A stretch of 17,017 bases of DNA, taken from positions 1-17,017 of the forward strand of contig DSDS01000108.1 of NCBI GenBank assembly GCA_011048585.1, given 5' to 3'. The stretch is from Desulfurivibrio alkaliphilus (GTDB lineage Bacteria > Desulfobacterota > Desulfobulbia > Desulfobulbales > Desulfurivibrionaceae). Numbering within the stretch: position 1 is the first letter of the stretch; every line of letters starts with the position of its first letter. The notes under the pieces were generated by a model. The model searched no databases and had not been told where the DNA came from. It saw nothing but the letters and a program-made list of their open reading frames with translations. Shown piece by piece: positions 1 to 7,727 of this stretch. Both the position numbers and the translations under genes were made by a program.

Positions 1-946
1 CCCCGGCCAACACCTCCTCTATGTAATGGTAGCCGTCTCCCATCACCTGGGGAAAGCCGATGGCCATCACCCCCACCCCCAGGGCGCCCAGTACGGGCTT
101 GAGCTGCGGGTGGATGCGCAGGCTGGCGAAACGGTCGCGCACCAGATAGAAGAGGTGGATATGGGCCACCGCTATCAGGCCGATAATCAGACCCAGCAGC
201 GAATAGAGGGGCAGTTCCACCAGGGGGTTGATCAGAGAGTAGTCGGGGATGGGAAAGGCCGGCGAGGGCCCGTAGTAAGCCCGGGAGATCACGGTGGCCA
301 TGGCCGAGGCCACCACCAGCACGGCAAAGGAGCTGATGGTGTAGGTGCCCAGCAGAATGATCTCGGCGGCGAAGAAGACCCCGGCGATGGGGGCGTTGAA
401 GATGGCCGCCACCCCCCCGGCGCAGCCGGCGGCGATAAAGACCTTCATCAGGTTGCCGGAAACCCGCATCCGTTGCCCGATCTGGGAACCGATGGTCCCG
501 CAGATCTGGGCAATCGGGCCCTCCACCCCGGCCGAACCGCCGCTGCCGATGGTCAGCGAACAGGCCATGATCTTGGTGAAAATGGTCCGCAGGCGGATAA
601 TCCCGGCCTCCAGGTTGACCTGGCGCAGAAACTTGGGAAAGGAGTAGCCGTTGACCTCGCCGGGAAAGAGCAGGGAGAGGGGGATCAGCAGCACCATCCC
701 GGCCATCGGGATCAAGGGCAGCAAAAGTATATTCAACCCGCCCTCGGCGATTCCCAGCAGTTCCTGGCCGCCGACGAAAAGCAGGTTGTGGGCCGCGTTG
801 AGCACGGTGCGGAAGATAATATTCATCCCCCCGGCCAGCAGGCCGATACAGGCGGCGATAACCATGATCCGGAAATTCTCGCCGGGGATTATGGAGGCAA
901 ATCTTTTTATCAGCACTCTTTGCAAGTAATGGAAATCAAATCGCAC
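1..946 (-). CDS. ClC-family chloride channel or Cl-/H+ antiporter (C-terminus outside the window)
   Basis: This is an integral membrane protein that moves chloride, probably as a channel or a Cl-/H+ exchanger. About 315 codons are visible on the minus strand. The strongest evidence is the ClC signature near residues 134-150, GSGGSAGVEGPIAQICG, in which the glutamate of the GxEGP motif (E142, the gating/proton glutamate of the family) is kept. It is followed by CAGGVAAIFNAPIAGVFFA, the family's pore helix region, and near the window edge by FPQVMGDGYHYIEEVLAG, also typical. The first selectivity motif (GSGIP in the E. coli protein) is degenerate, reading NGYSFPK around residues 99-105. The start is uncertain: I chose the GTG at 944-946 because a stop lies about eight codons upstream, but later GTG or TTG codons are possible and no strong ribosome binding site is visible. 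It is divergent from the tetR-like gene. Family assignment is firm; transport mode is not. Confidence 0.93.
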   Translation of the reverse strand, partial: MRFDFHYLQRVLIKRFASIIPGENFRIMVIAACIGLLAGGMNIIFRTVLNAAHNLLFVGGQELLGIAEGGLNILLLPLIPMAGMVLLIPLSLLFPGEVNGYSFPKFLRQVNLEAGIIRLRTIFTKIMACSLTIGSGGSAGVEGPIAQICGTIGSQIGQRMRVSGNLMKVFIAAGCAGGVAAIFNAPIAGVFFAAEIILLGTYTISSFAVLVVASAMATVISRAYYGPSPAFPIPDYSLINPLVELPLYSLLGLIIGLIAVAHIHLFYLVRDRFASLRIHPQLKPVLGALGVGVMAIGFPQVMGDGYHYIEEVLAG

Positions 947-1325
947 GGCCCGATTAACCCCGACAACCTACCTGGGATTGCCCGGCACGGCAAGCGGGGA
1001 GGGAGGGTGCCGTTTTCAGGAGATGGTTGTCCACTGTTTTTTTAATTTTTGCTTGCATCGCCAATAAAACAAAGTTAAGCGCGGGCCGCGACGTTTGTTC
1101 TAACTTTCCCACCAAGGCCAAGCCGGAGTGGGATGAGTAGAAATCGCCTGATTGCTCAAGGATGAATCGTTGCATATACCTGCCAAGTGAGTTTTAGGAA
1201 CAGGCGAAACCTAACAATATTTGATCGGTAATTCAATAATTTAGTTTGTTCTTTTTTGGGCCATATTTTGCTGATCAATTATCACGGATTCAGGTAGAAG
1301 AAAAGCATTAGGGATTAAAAAGAGG

Positions 1326-1354
1326 TTGACAGCAACCTGCGGGAGAATTAACTT
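1326..1354 (+). promoter_or_regulatory. Candidate sigma-70 promoter for the tetR-sulP operon
   Basis: A perfect -35 hexamer TTGACA is at 1326-1331. A poor -10 candidate, TAACTT, is at 1349-1354 with 17-bp spacing. The palindromic operator starts about 10 bp downstream, near the expected transcription start, where a bound repressor would block initiation. The -10 is weak, so the exact element is uncertain. Confidence 0.4.
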
Positions 1355-1363
1355 CATATTCAA

Positions 1364-1383
1364 AACTGACTGATCACTCAGTT
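1364..1383. promoter_or_regulatory. Near-palindromic TetR-type operator
   Basis: The 20-bp site AACTGACTGATCACTCAGTT is an inverted repeat centred between 1373 and 1374. Nine of ten half-site positions match the reverse complement; the only mismatched pair is 1370/1377. Length, symmetry and the ACTGA half-site resemble operators of TetR-family repressors. It lies about 57 bp upstream of the TetR-like start codon and just after a -35/-10 candidate, which suggests autorepression. Binding itself is inferred. Confidence 0.65.
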
Positions 1384-1440
1384 AGTTTGCTGTCAGGTGT
1401 GGGGCCAGAGGGGCGCGTCCTGCGTATTGTGGGGGGGATT

Positions 1441-2106
1441 ATGGCCGAAGAAGAGAAAAAAAGAGTTCAAAAGAGGGGGGGGCCGTCTCGAAAGCAGGTG
1501 ATCTTGGATATGGCCACCATCTTTTTTGCCGACAAGGGTTTCCGCAACACCGCCATTGGTGAGATTGCCAGGATGGCCGGGGTGGCCGACGGCACCATCT
1601 TTTATCATTACAAGACCAAGGAAGATCTGTTCGTGGCGGTGCTGGCCAATTTTAAGGAGCTGCTGCTGGGGGAAAGCCGGGAGTATCTGGCGGCCCACCG
1701 CTTCGCCGACGGCATGGAGATGGTGGAGGGACTGCTCTCCTTTTACCTGCAACTGGCGGCCAAAATGGAGGAGCGTTTTCTGCTGCTCCACCGCTACTAC
1801 CCCTATCGGCTGGCCTTGGATAACCCCCGGTGCCGGGAGCACCTAGAGGCGATCTACGCTTTTTTTGTCGAGTTGTTCGAGCAGGCAATCAAACGGGGGC
1901 AGGAGGACGGTTCGATCCGGCAGCTCTCTTCCCGTAAAACCGGGCTGCTGCTTTATACCCTGGTGGATGGCCTGGTTCGCCTGGACACCTTCAAACTCTA
2001 TCAGGCCGGGACCCTCCACGGTGAACTGATCGAGTTTGCCCGTAACATGCTGGCGGTGGAAAATCCGTGCGACTGCTCTGTCGCCGCAGCTGGAATGCAA
2101 ACATAA
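1441..2106 (+). CDS. TetR/AcrR-family transcriptional repressor
   Basis: This is a ligand-responsive DNA-binding repressor of 221 residues, a normal length for the family. The N-terminal helix-turn-helix is clear around residues 18-65: ILDMATIFFADKGF, then IGEIARMAGVADGTIFYHY, then KTKEDLF, the classic TetR pattern. The C-terminal ligand/dimer half (about 70-205) is helical and not diagnostic. The ATG at 1441 was preferred over an in-frame TTG at 1387 because it is preceded by a G-rich ribosome binding site (GGGGGGG) and the TetR domain starts shortly after; the upstream extension is unlike the family. The tail carries two cysteines (C210, C212). The stop is 16 bp before the SulP start, so the two genes are probably co-transcribed, and the palindrome at 1364-1383 is its likely operator. 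The ligand is unknown. Confidence 0.93.
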   Translation: MAEEEKKRVQKRGGPSRKQVILDMATIFFADKGFRNTAIGEIARMAGVADGTIFYHYKTKEDLFVAVLANFKELLLGESREYLAAHRFADGMEMVEGLLSFYLQLAAKMEERFLLLHRYYPYRLALDNPRCREHLEAIYAFFVELFEQAIKRGQEDGSIRQLSSRKTGLLLYTLVDGLVRLDTFKLYQAGTLHGELIEFARNMLAVENPCDCSVAAAGMQT

Positions 2107-2122
2107 CCCTGGTGTTGAACTC

Positions 2123-4324
2123 ATGTACGCGCGTCTCTTTCCGGCAATATCCTGGTTAAAAGGCTATAATTTCAGCATGCTCCGGCTCGATGCTTTAGCC
2201 GGCCTGACGGTGGCCCTGGTCCTGATCCCCCAGTCCATGGCTTATGCCCAGTTGGCGGGTTTGCCGGTCTATTACGGCCTTTACGCCTCCTTCCTGCCCC
2301 CGATGGTGGCGGCCCTGTTCGGCTCCAGCCGCCAGCTGGCCACCGGCCCGGTGGCGGTGGTTTCGCTGATGTCGGCGGCATCCTTGGCTCCCCTGGCCAG
2401 CGCCGGCAGCAGCGAATTCATTGCCTATTCGATCCTGCTGGCTCTGATCATCGGGGCATTCCAGTTTTCCCTGGGGGTACTCAAGCTCGGGCTGGTGGTC
2501 AACTTCCTCTCCCATCCGGTGGTCAACGGTTTTACCAACGCGGCGGCCCTGATCATCGCCTCCTCCCAACTGGCCAAGTTTTTCGGGGTGGAGGTGGACA
2601 ACGCCCCCCACCATTACCAGACCATGATCATGGTGGCGCAAGCGGCCCTCGACTTTACTCACCTGCCTACTCTTTTGTTCGGCTTGGGCGCCCTGGCGCT
2701 GATGTTTACCCTGCGCAAGATCAATCGCCGCATACCCGATGTGCTGTTGGCGGTGACCCTGGCCACCCTGATCTCCTACTTCACCGGTTACAGCGACAAC
2801 CGGACCGTGACTTTGGCCGAGCTGCCGACAACTCAGGTGGCGGAGATGGTTGTTCGCTACAACAACCGGCAGGGTGAGCTGGTGGAGCAAAGTCGGCTCC
2901 GGGCCGAGCTGGGCGCGCAGATCGACCACCTGCAAAGGGAATTGGACCGGGACCGGGGCGAGCGCCTGGAGCTGGTAGCCCTGAAAAACCGGCACAACCT
3001 GGTCAACGCTGCCATCGAAGAGACCGGCGGGGAGATCCGTGACCTGCGGAGCCATTTACGCAAGTTGCGGTTCACCGCCGTGGAGCAGAATGGCCGGCTG
3101 CTCTACCATGCCGGGGATGATCGGGTGGCCGGGGCGGCGGACTCCGGCCAGATCTGGCGGCTCAAGGTGGGAAGCGGGGCCCTGGATCTGGAAGAGTTGA
3201 CCATGATGGGCGGCGGCGCCGTGGTGGGCACCATCCCCCGGGGCTTGCCGCCCTTTGCGGTTCCGAAGCTGTCCCTGGATGCGATCGTGAAGCTGGTGCC
3301 CATGGCGGTGATCATCTCCCTGCTGGGCTTTATGGAGGCGATCGCCATTGCCAAGGCGATTGCCGCCAAGACCGGCCAGCGGCTGGACCCCAACCAGGAA
3401 CTGATTGGGCAGGGTCTGGCCAACATGACCGGCGCCCTTAGCTCCAGCTTCGCGGTTTCCGGCTCCTTCTCCCGTTCCGCCGTCAACTTCCAGGCCGGCG
3501 GCGTGACCGGGATGTCCAGCGTGGTGACCAGTCTGGTGGTTCTGCTGACCCTGCTTTTTCTCACCCCGCTGCTCTACCACCTGCCCCAGGCGGTGCTGGC
3601 GGCGGTGATCGTGATGGCGGTGATCGGTCTGCTCAATATCAGCGGTTTTATCCATGCCTGGAAGGCCCAGTGGTATGACGGGGCGATCTCCATCCTCACC
3701 TTCCTGGTCACCCTGGCGGCGGCCCCCCATCTGGAGACGGGAATCATGGTGGGGGTGGTGCTTTCCATGGGGGTCTTCCTTTACAAATCGATGCGGCCGG
3801 TGGTGGCCACTTTGTCGCTGCACGAAGACAAGGTGCTGAAGAGCGCCGAGCACTACCGCTTGCAGGGGTGCCGCCATATCGCGGTGATCCGCTTCGACGG
3901 CCCCCTCTTTTTCGCCAATGCCAGCTACCTGGATGAACAGGTGGCTAAATATCGGGAGCAGCGCCCCGATCTGCGCTATATTATTCTTGAGGCCAGCGGA
4001 ATTAACGACATGGACGCCTCCGGCGAGGAGGTGCTGGCCCTGCTGGTTGAACGGCTGCGGGCGGCGGGAATCGGTTTCGCGATCAGCAGTGCCAAGGGAG
4101 CGGTGCTGGCGGTGCTGGAGCGGACCCACCTGCTCAATAAGATCGGCTGGGAAAATTTCTACCCCGACAGCAAGTCGGCGGTGGAGAACCTGGTCCACAA
4201 AATTCATCAGCACAGCGACCTGCCGGAAGGTGGCTGCAAATCCTGCCCCTTGACCCAGTATCTGCCCTTGGAAGGGGGTAAGGGAAGCGATAACCGCCGG
4301 AATACCAAGGTAAAAGAGGATTAG
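2123..4324 (+). CDS. SulP-family anion transporter with C-terminal STAS domain and internal coiled-coil insertion
   Basis: This 733-residue inner-membrane SLC26/SulP transporter probably takes up sulfate, bicarbonate or another anion. The SulP core is clear: RLDALAGLTVALVLIPQSMAYA (about 21-42), YYGLYASFLPP, SSRQLATGPVAVVSLM, HPVVNGFTNAAALIIA, and in the second half FMEAIAIAKAIA and SFSRSAVNFQAGG. The STAS domain spans about 584-695, with NDMDASGEE at 628-636; S633 occupies the position phosphorylated in anti-sigma-factor antagonists. Residues about 224-366 form a hydrophilic, partly coiled-coil insertion between two membrane segments where most SulPs have a short loop. A CxxC pair (C705, C708) lies near the end. 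The ATG at 2123 fits the family N-terminus better than upstream in-frame starts inside tetR, though its ribosome binding site is weak. The next gene begins one base after the stop. Substrate cannot be told from sequence; a Na+/bicarbonate role (BicA-like) is possible. Confidence 0.93.
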   Translation: MYARLFPAISWLKGYNFSMLRLDALAGLTVALVLIPQSMAYAQLAGLPVYYGLYASFLPPMVAALFGSSRQLATGPVAVVSLMSAASLAPLASAGSSEFIAYSILLALIIGAFQFSLGVLKLGLVVNFLSHPVVNGFTNAAALIIASSQLAKFFGVEVDNAPHHYQTMIMVAQAALDFTHLPTLLFGLGALALMFTLRKINRRIPDVLLAVTLATLISYFTGYSDNRTVTLAELPTTQVAEMVVRYNNRQGELVEQSRLRAELGAQIDHLQRELDRDRGERLELVALKNRHNLVNAAIEETGGEIRDLRSHLRKLRFTAVEQNGRLLYHAGDDRVAGAADSGQIWRLKVGSGALDLEELTMMGGGAVVGTIPRGLPPFAVPKLSLDAIVKLVPMAVIISLLGFMEAIAIAKAIAAKTGQRLDPNQELIGQGLANMTGALSSSFAVSGSFSRSAVNFQAGGVTGMSSVVTSLVVLLTLLFLTPLLYHLPQAVLAAVIVMAVIGLLNISGFIHAWKAQWYDGAISILTFLVTLAAAPHLETGIMVGVVLSMGVFLYKSMRPVVATLSLHEDKVLKSAEHYRLQGCRHIAVIRFDGPLFFANASYLDEQVAKYREQRPDLRYIILEASGINDMDASGEEVLALLVERLRAAGIGFAISSAKGAVLAVLERTHLLNKIGWENFYPDSKSAVENLVHKIHQHSDLPEGGCKSCPLTQYLPLEGGKGSDNRRNTKVKED

Positions 4325-4325
4325 T

Positions 4326-5552
4326 ATGACCAGTCTTGCAATTTTCAGTGGCGATTTTTGCCGGGGAAGCTCAGTGGTTGAGGAGATTCTTGGGCGGACC
4401 GGATTGAAGTTGGTCACCGACCAGGAGCTGGTGACCCGGGCGGCCGGGCTTGCCGATCTCAGTTCCGATCGGATCGAGCGGGCCTTCTCCCCCCGGACTT
4501 CGGTTTTTGATCGTTTTACCCACGAAAAAGGGCGGGCCCTCGCTTGTCTTCGACTGGCCATGGCGGATTTGGTGGCCGCCGAGTCGGGCTTGCTGCTGGC
4601 CGGATATCTCGGTCATCTGGTGCCCCATGAAATCACCCATGTGATGAAGGTATGCCTGATCGCCGACCTTAAATTCCGGGTGCAGACGGCCATTGCCGAA
4701 CAGGGGTTAAGCGAAAAGGCGGCCACCCGCTTGATTGGCGAACTTGACGAGGTGCGGCGCCACTGGGTGAAAAGCCTTCATCTCGGGAATGACCCCTGGA
4801 GGGCTGAACTCTATGACATAGTGATACCTATGGCCACCACCGGTGTGGCCGAGGCGGCGGACTTGGTCACCGAATATCTGGGCAAGGAGGCGGTGGCCCC
4901 AGACCGGGCCTCGCGGCAGGCGGTGGCCGATTTCAAACTGGCAGCCGAGGTGGCCATGGTGCTGGCCAGGGAGGGCCACGAAGTGGAGGCGACCGCCCGC
5001 AACGGGGTGGTCACCCTGACCGTCCATAAACATGTGCTGCTCTTTAATCGCCTGGCCGAGGAGTTGCGGGAGATTGTCGGCCCGATTCCGGGGGTGAGCG
5101 AGGTGCGGGTCGAGGTGGGCAAGGAGTTTCACCGGGCCGATATCTATCGCAAACACGACTTCGACATCCCCTCCAAGGTGTTGCTGGTGGATGATGAGCG
5201 GGAGTTTGTCAAAACCCTTTCCGAGCGCTTGATCCTGCGGGATATGGGTTCGGCCGTGGCCTACGACGGTCAGTCGGCTCTGGAGATCATCGCCGCCGAC
5301 GACCCCGAGGTCCTGGTACTCGACCTCAAGATGCCGGGTATTGACGGCATGGAGGTCCTGCGCCGGGTCAGGAAGATCCGGCCGGGAGTGGAGGTAATCA
5401 TCTTGACCGGCCACGGCACCGAGGAAGATCGTAAAACCTGCATGGAGCTGGGAGCTTTTGCCTATCTGCAGAAGCCGGTGGATATTGACCTGTTGATTGT
5501 CAAGCTCCGGGAGGCCCATGATCGGGTTCGGCAGAGCCGGCGTTCAAGCTGA
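4326..5552 (+). CDS. Cytidylate-kinase-like / BON / response-regulator receiver fusion protein
   Basis: This 408-residue soluble protein appears to have three parts. Residues about 1-187 look like the cytidylate-kinase-like family (Pfam Cytidylate_kin2), with a degenerate P-loop-like FSGDFCRGSSVVEEI, then SVFDRFTHEKGRA, and ELYDIVIPMATTGVAEAADL near its end. Residues about 195-268 resemble a BON domain (VEATARNGVVTLTV followed by GVSEVRVEV). Residues 284-400 are a complete receiver: acidic pair D289/D290, phosphoacceptor D333 in VLDLKMPGIDG, T361 and K383. There is no DNA-binding output domain. Whether the kinase-like part binds nucleotide is doubtful because its P-loop is altered. The start has an AGAGGA ribosome binding site overlapping the end of the SulP gene, so translational coupling is likely. 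The receiver is certain, the kinase-like call fairly good, and BON moderate. Confidence 0.85.
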   Translation: MTSLAIFSGDFCRGSSVVEEILGRTGLKLVTDQELVTRAAGLADLSSDRIERAFSPRTSVFDRFTHEKGRALACLRLAMADLVAAESGLLLAGYLGHLVPHEITHVMKVCLIADLKFRVQTAIAEQGLSEKAATRLIGELDEVRRHWVKSLHLGNDPWRAELYDIVIPMATTGVAEAADLVTEYLGKEAVAPDRASRQAVADFKLAAEVAMVLAREGHEVEATARNGVVTLTVHKHVLLFNRLAEELREIVGPIPGVSEVRVEVGKEFHRADIYRKHDFDIPSKVLLVDDEREFVKTLSERLILRDMGSAVAYDGQSALEIIAADDPEVLVLDLKMPGIDGMEVLRRVRKIRPGVEVIILTGHGTEEDRKTCMELGAFAYLQKPVDIDLLIVKLREAHDRVRQSRRSS

Positions 5553-5593
5553 GAGGTCGCAATCATTGTTTTGGGCAGGGAGGCGGTGACGGC

Positions 5594-7369
5594 ATGTCCA
5601 TAACTGAAGCCATTATGGCCAAATTCAAGCCGGAATTTTGGGCCACCGGCGGTGGCGAGCCCGGCTCGGGCCGGCGGGTTTTAAATTTTCGCCGGACCTG
5701 GGAGCAGGCGATCCTTTTAATGCTGGGCGTTTCGCTGGTGCCGCTGCTCGCCCTGGCCCACCTGGATTTTCAGGTAACCCGCAACCATGCGGAGAACGAA
5801 ATGGCTTTGCGTACCGGTCGTCTTTTGAACGACAATATGCGAGCGGTTTCCTTTTTCTTGCAGGAGCGTAGGGCGGCTCTCCAGTTTGTCATTCAGACCC
5901 ATACCCTGGCTGAACTGGCGGATGAACGGGGTCTTGCCCTGAACCTGGAAGGCCTAAGGTCCTCAGTCGGCGGCTTTGTCGACCTGGGCCTGTTTGATGG
6001 TAGCGGCCGCCACTTCCGTTACAGTGGCCCCTACTCCCTGCAGGATCTGGATTACGCCGCCGAGAGCTGGTTCCAGGAAGTGGTCACCGCCGGGGTCCAT
6101 ATCAGCGACTTTTATCGCGGTTTTCGGGATGATCCCCACCTGGTGATCGCCTTGCGGCGGGATATGGATGACGGTTCTTTCTACATCCTTAGGGCCACCC
6201 TAAGCACGGAGTGGTTCAACGCCCAGTTGGCCCAGTTCAAAAGGAGCGGCTACGGAGAGGCATTTCTGGTCAATCGACAGGGAATTGTCCAGACTCCGAC
6301 CATGAATTACGGTGAAGTTCTCCAGAGGGTGCGGTTGCCAGAGTTGCCCTCATTTACGGAGGAGTTTCGGGTCTTCCCCGGCGTCGATGAAGATGGCCGG
6401 GAGCTGATTATCGGGTACGCGGTTATCCCCGACGCGCCCTTCATCCTAATGGTTATCCAGCGGAAAAGTGAGGTGTTGCGCTCTTGGGTACAGACCCGGC
6501 TGGTGATCACCGCCTTTGTTGCCGTCAGCATTATTTTGATCATATTGGTCATTCTGGGAGTAACCACCCGACTGGTGAACAAGCTTTACCAGGCCGATCA
6601 CGAGCGGATCAAGGCGATGCAGGAGGCCGAACAGGTGGGAAAACTTGCTTCGGTGGGCCGGTTGGCCGCCGGAGTGGCCCATGAGATCAACAACCCCTTG
6701 GCGATTATCAACGAAAAAGCGGGGCTGATGCGGGATCTTCTGGTCCACGGCAACCAGGAGACCCGGTTGGTCAGAATGCCGGTTCTGCTGGACGCCATTC
6801 GGGAAGCGGTTGAGCGTTGTGCCGTGATTACCCGCCGGCTGCTTGGCTTTGCCCGTCACCTGGAGTCCCGCTGGCAGGAGGTTCGGATTCAGGACGTGAT
6901 CGAGGAGGTGTTGGCCTTCCACGGCAAGGAGGCGGAGTACCGCAATATCAACCTCTGTGTCGATGTGGCTCCCGAGGTCCCGGTTTTTGTCAGTGATCGC
7001 GGCAAGCTCCAACAGATCTTTCTCAACCTGGTGAGCAACGCTTTTGCCGCCATCGGCGATGGCGGCCATATCTACATCACCGGGACCATGAAGAATGAAG
7101 CCCAGGTGCTGGTTACGGTTACCGACGACGGCACCGGCATTCCGGCGGTCGATTTGAAGCGGATCTTTGAACCGTTCTTCTCTACGCGAACCCAGCGGGG
7201 CGGCACCGGCCTGGGCCTTTCTATTACCTACGGTCTGGTCCGGGAGTTGGGTGGGAATATCCAGGTGGAGAGTGCTGTGGGCGTGGGCACCAGGTTTTTT
7301 GTCACTCTGCCGCTTAACGCGGCTAAACTGCAAGATGGGCGGGAAGAAAATGCGAATTCTGTTGGTTGA
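5594..7369 (+). CDS. Membrane sensor histidine kinase with periplasmic Cache-type sensor
   Basis: This 591-residue protein autophosphorylates on histidine and should donate phosphate to the receivers encoded around it. A first membrane helix (about 38-58) is followed by a large extracytoplasmic region (about 60-297) that fits a double Cache domain, with WFQEVVTAGVHISDFYRGF and GEAFLVNRQGIVQTP as typical stretches. A second helix is at about 301-325. The H-box GRLAAGVAHEINNPLAIINE places the phosphorylated histidine at H363. The ATPase domain has the N-box (N482, in LNLVSNAFAAI), G1 (DDGTGIP, 511-517), F-box (FEPFFSTR) and G2 (GGTGLGLS, 537-544), so it should be active. A GGGAGG ribosome binding site lies upstream of the chosen ATG; a second in-frame ATG seven codons later is possible. 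There is no HAMP or PAS domain. The sensed ligand is unknown, though Cache domains usually bind small molecules. Confidence 0.95.
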   Translation: MSITEAIMAKFKPEFWATGGGEPGSGRRVLNFRRTWEQAILLMLGVSLVPLLALAHLDFQVTRNHAENEMALRTGRLLNDNMRAVSFFLQERRAALQFVIQTHTLAELADERGLALNLEGLRSSVGGFVDLGLFDGSGRHFRYSGPYSLQDLDYAAESWFQEVVTAGVHISDFYRGFRDDPHLVIALRRDMDDGSFYILRATLSTEWFNAQLAQFKRSGYGEAFLVNRQGIVQTPTMNYGEVLQRVRLPELPSFTEEFRVFPGVDEDGRELIIGYAVIPDAPFILMVIQRKSEVLRSWVQTRLVITAFVAVSIILIILVILGVTTRLVNKLYQADHERIKAMQEAEQVGKLASVGRLAAGVAHEINNPLAIINEKAGLMRDLLVHGNQETRLVRMPVLLDAIREAVERCAVITRRLLGFARHLESRWQEVRIQDVIEEVLAFHGKEAEYRNINLCVDVAPEVPVFVSDRGKLQQIFLNLVSNAFAAIGDGGHIYITGTMKNEAQVLVTVTDDGTGIPAVDLKRIFEPFFSTRTQRGGTGLGLSITYGLVRELGGNIQVESAVGVGTRFFVTLPLNAAKLQDGREENANSVG

Positions 7370-7712
7370 CGATGAATATGAGTTGGTTACCACCCTGGCC
7401 GAGCGTATGGAGCTACGCGGTCTGGAGGCCGATTGGGCCACTAGTGGAGATGACGCCTTGGCTCGCATAACCACCACCTCCTATGATGTGGTGGTTATCG
7501 ATATCAAGATGCCGAAGATAAGCGGGATCGAGGTCAAAAGAAGAATGGAAAAGATCAGGCCGGGAATGAAATATATCTTTATGACCGGCCACGGCTCGGA
7601 GGGTGATTTTCAGGAGGGCTCTACCGAGGTCGGTGGTGAGCGCTATTATCTGCTCAAGCCGGTGGCCATCGAGTCTCTGCTCGAGAAGATCAACGAAGTG
7701 TCCGGACACTAG
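7350..7712 (+). CDS. Single-domain response regulator (CheY-like receiver)
   Basis: This 120-residue protein is a receiver domain only. It has the acidic pair D7/D8 in ILLVDDE, phosphoacceptor D51 in VVIDIKMPKISG, T79 in FMTGHGS and K103 in LLKP, so it should be phosphorylatable. The ATG at 7350 lies inside the end of the histidine kinase gene, a 20-bp overlap with a GGGAAG ribosome binding site, implying translational coupling; an in-frame ATG at 7335 is less well placed. It resembles the other two receivers here, especially the one in the fusion protein (shared KIRPG and TGHG). The stretch after the conserved Thr (about 82-100) is less regular than in most receivers. With no output domain it must signal by contact or pass phosphate on. 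Confidence 0.93.
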   Translation: MRILLVDDEYELVTTLAERMELRGLEADWATSGDDALARITTTSYDVVVIDIKMPKISGIEVKRRMEKIRPGMKYIFMTGHGSEGDFQEGSTEVGGERYYLLKPVAIESLLEKINEVSGH

Positions 7713-7727
7713 CGGCAGGGTGATGCT

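Larger units (their letters stand above)
947..1440. other. Divergent AT-rich intergenic region
   Basis: 494 bp separate the divergent ClC and TetR-like genes. The part from about 1190 to 1380 is clearly more AT-rich than the genes around it, with several A and T runs. It holds the candidate promoter and operator listed separately. Open frames here (for example a 73-codon minus-strand frame at 954-1175) resemble no protein I recognise and have no ribosome binding site. I could not identify a convincing promoter for the ClC gene. Confidence 0.6.

Noticed and set aside
26..1045. 339-codon plus-strand frame at the left edge
   Set aside because: It is antisense to the ClC gene, whose motifs on the minus strand are unmistakable.
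954..1175. 73-codon minus-strand frame in the divergent region
   Set aside because: No recognisable family, no ribosome binding site, and it crosses low-complexity A/T runs upstream of the ClC gene.
3056..4561. 501-codon open frame on the minus strand
   Set aside because: It is antisense to the SulP gene, rich in Gln, His and Gly, shows no domain, and reflects the GC-biased codon use of the real gene. Similar long antisense frames at 2195-3055, 4707-5519, 6446-7477, 10100-11080 and 13067-14194 were rejected for the same reason.
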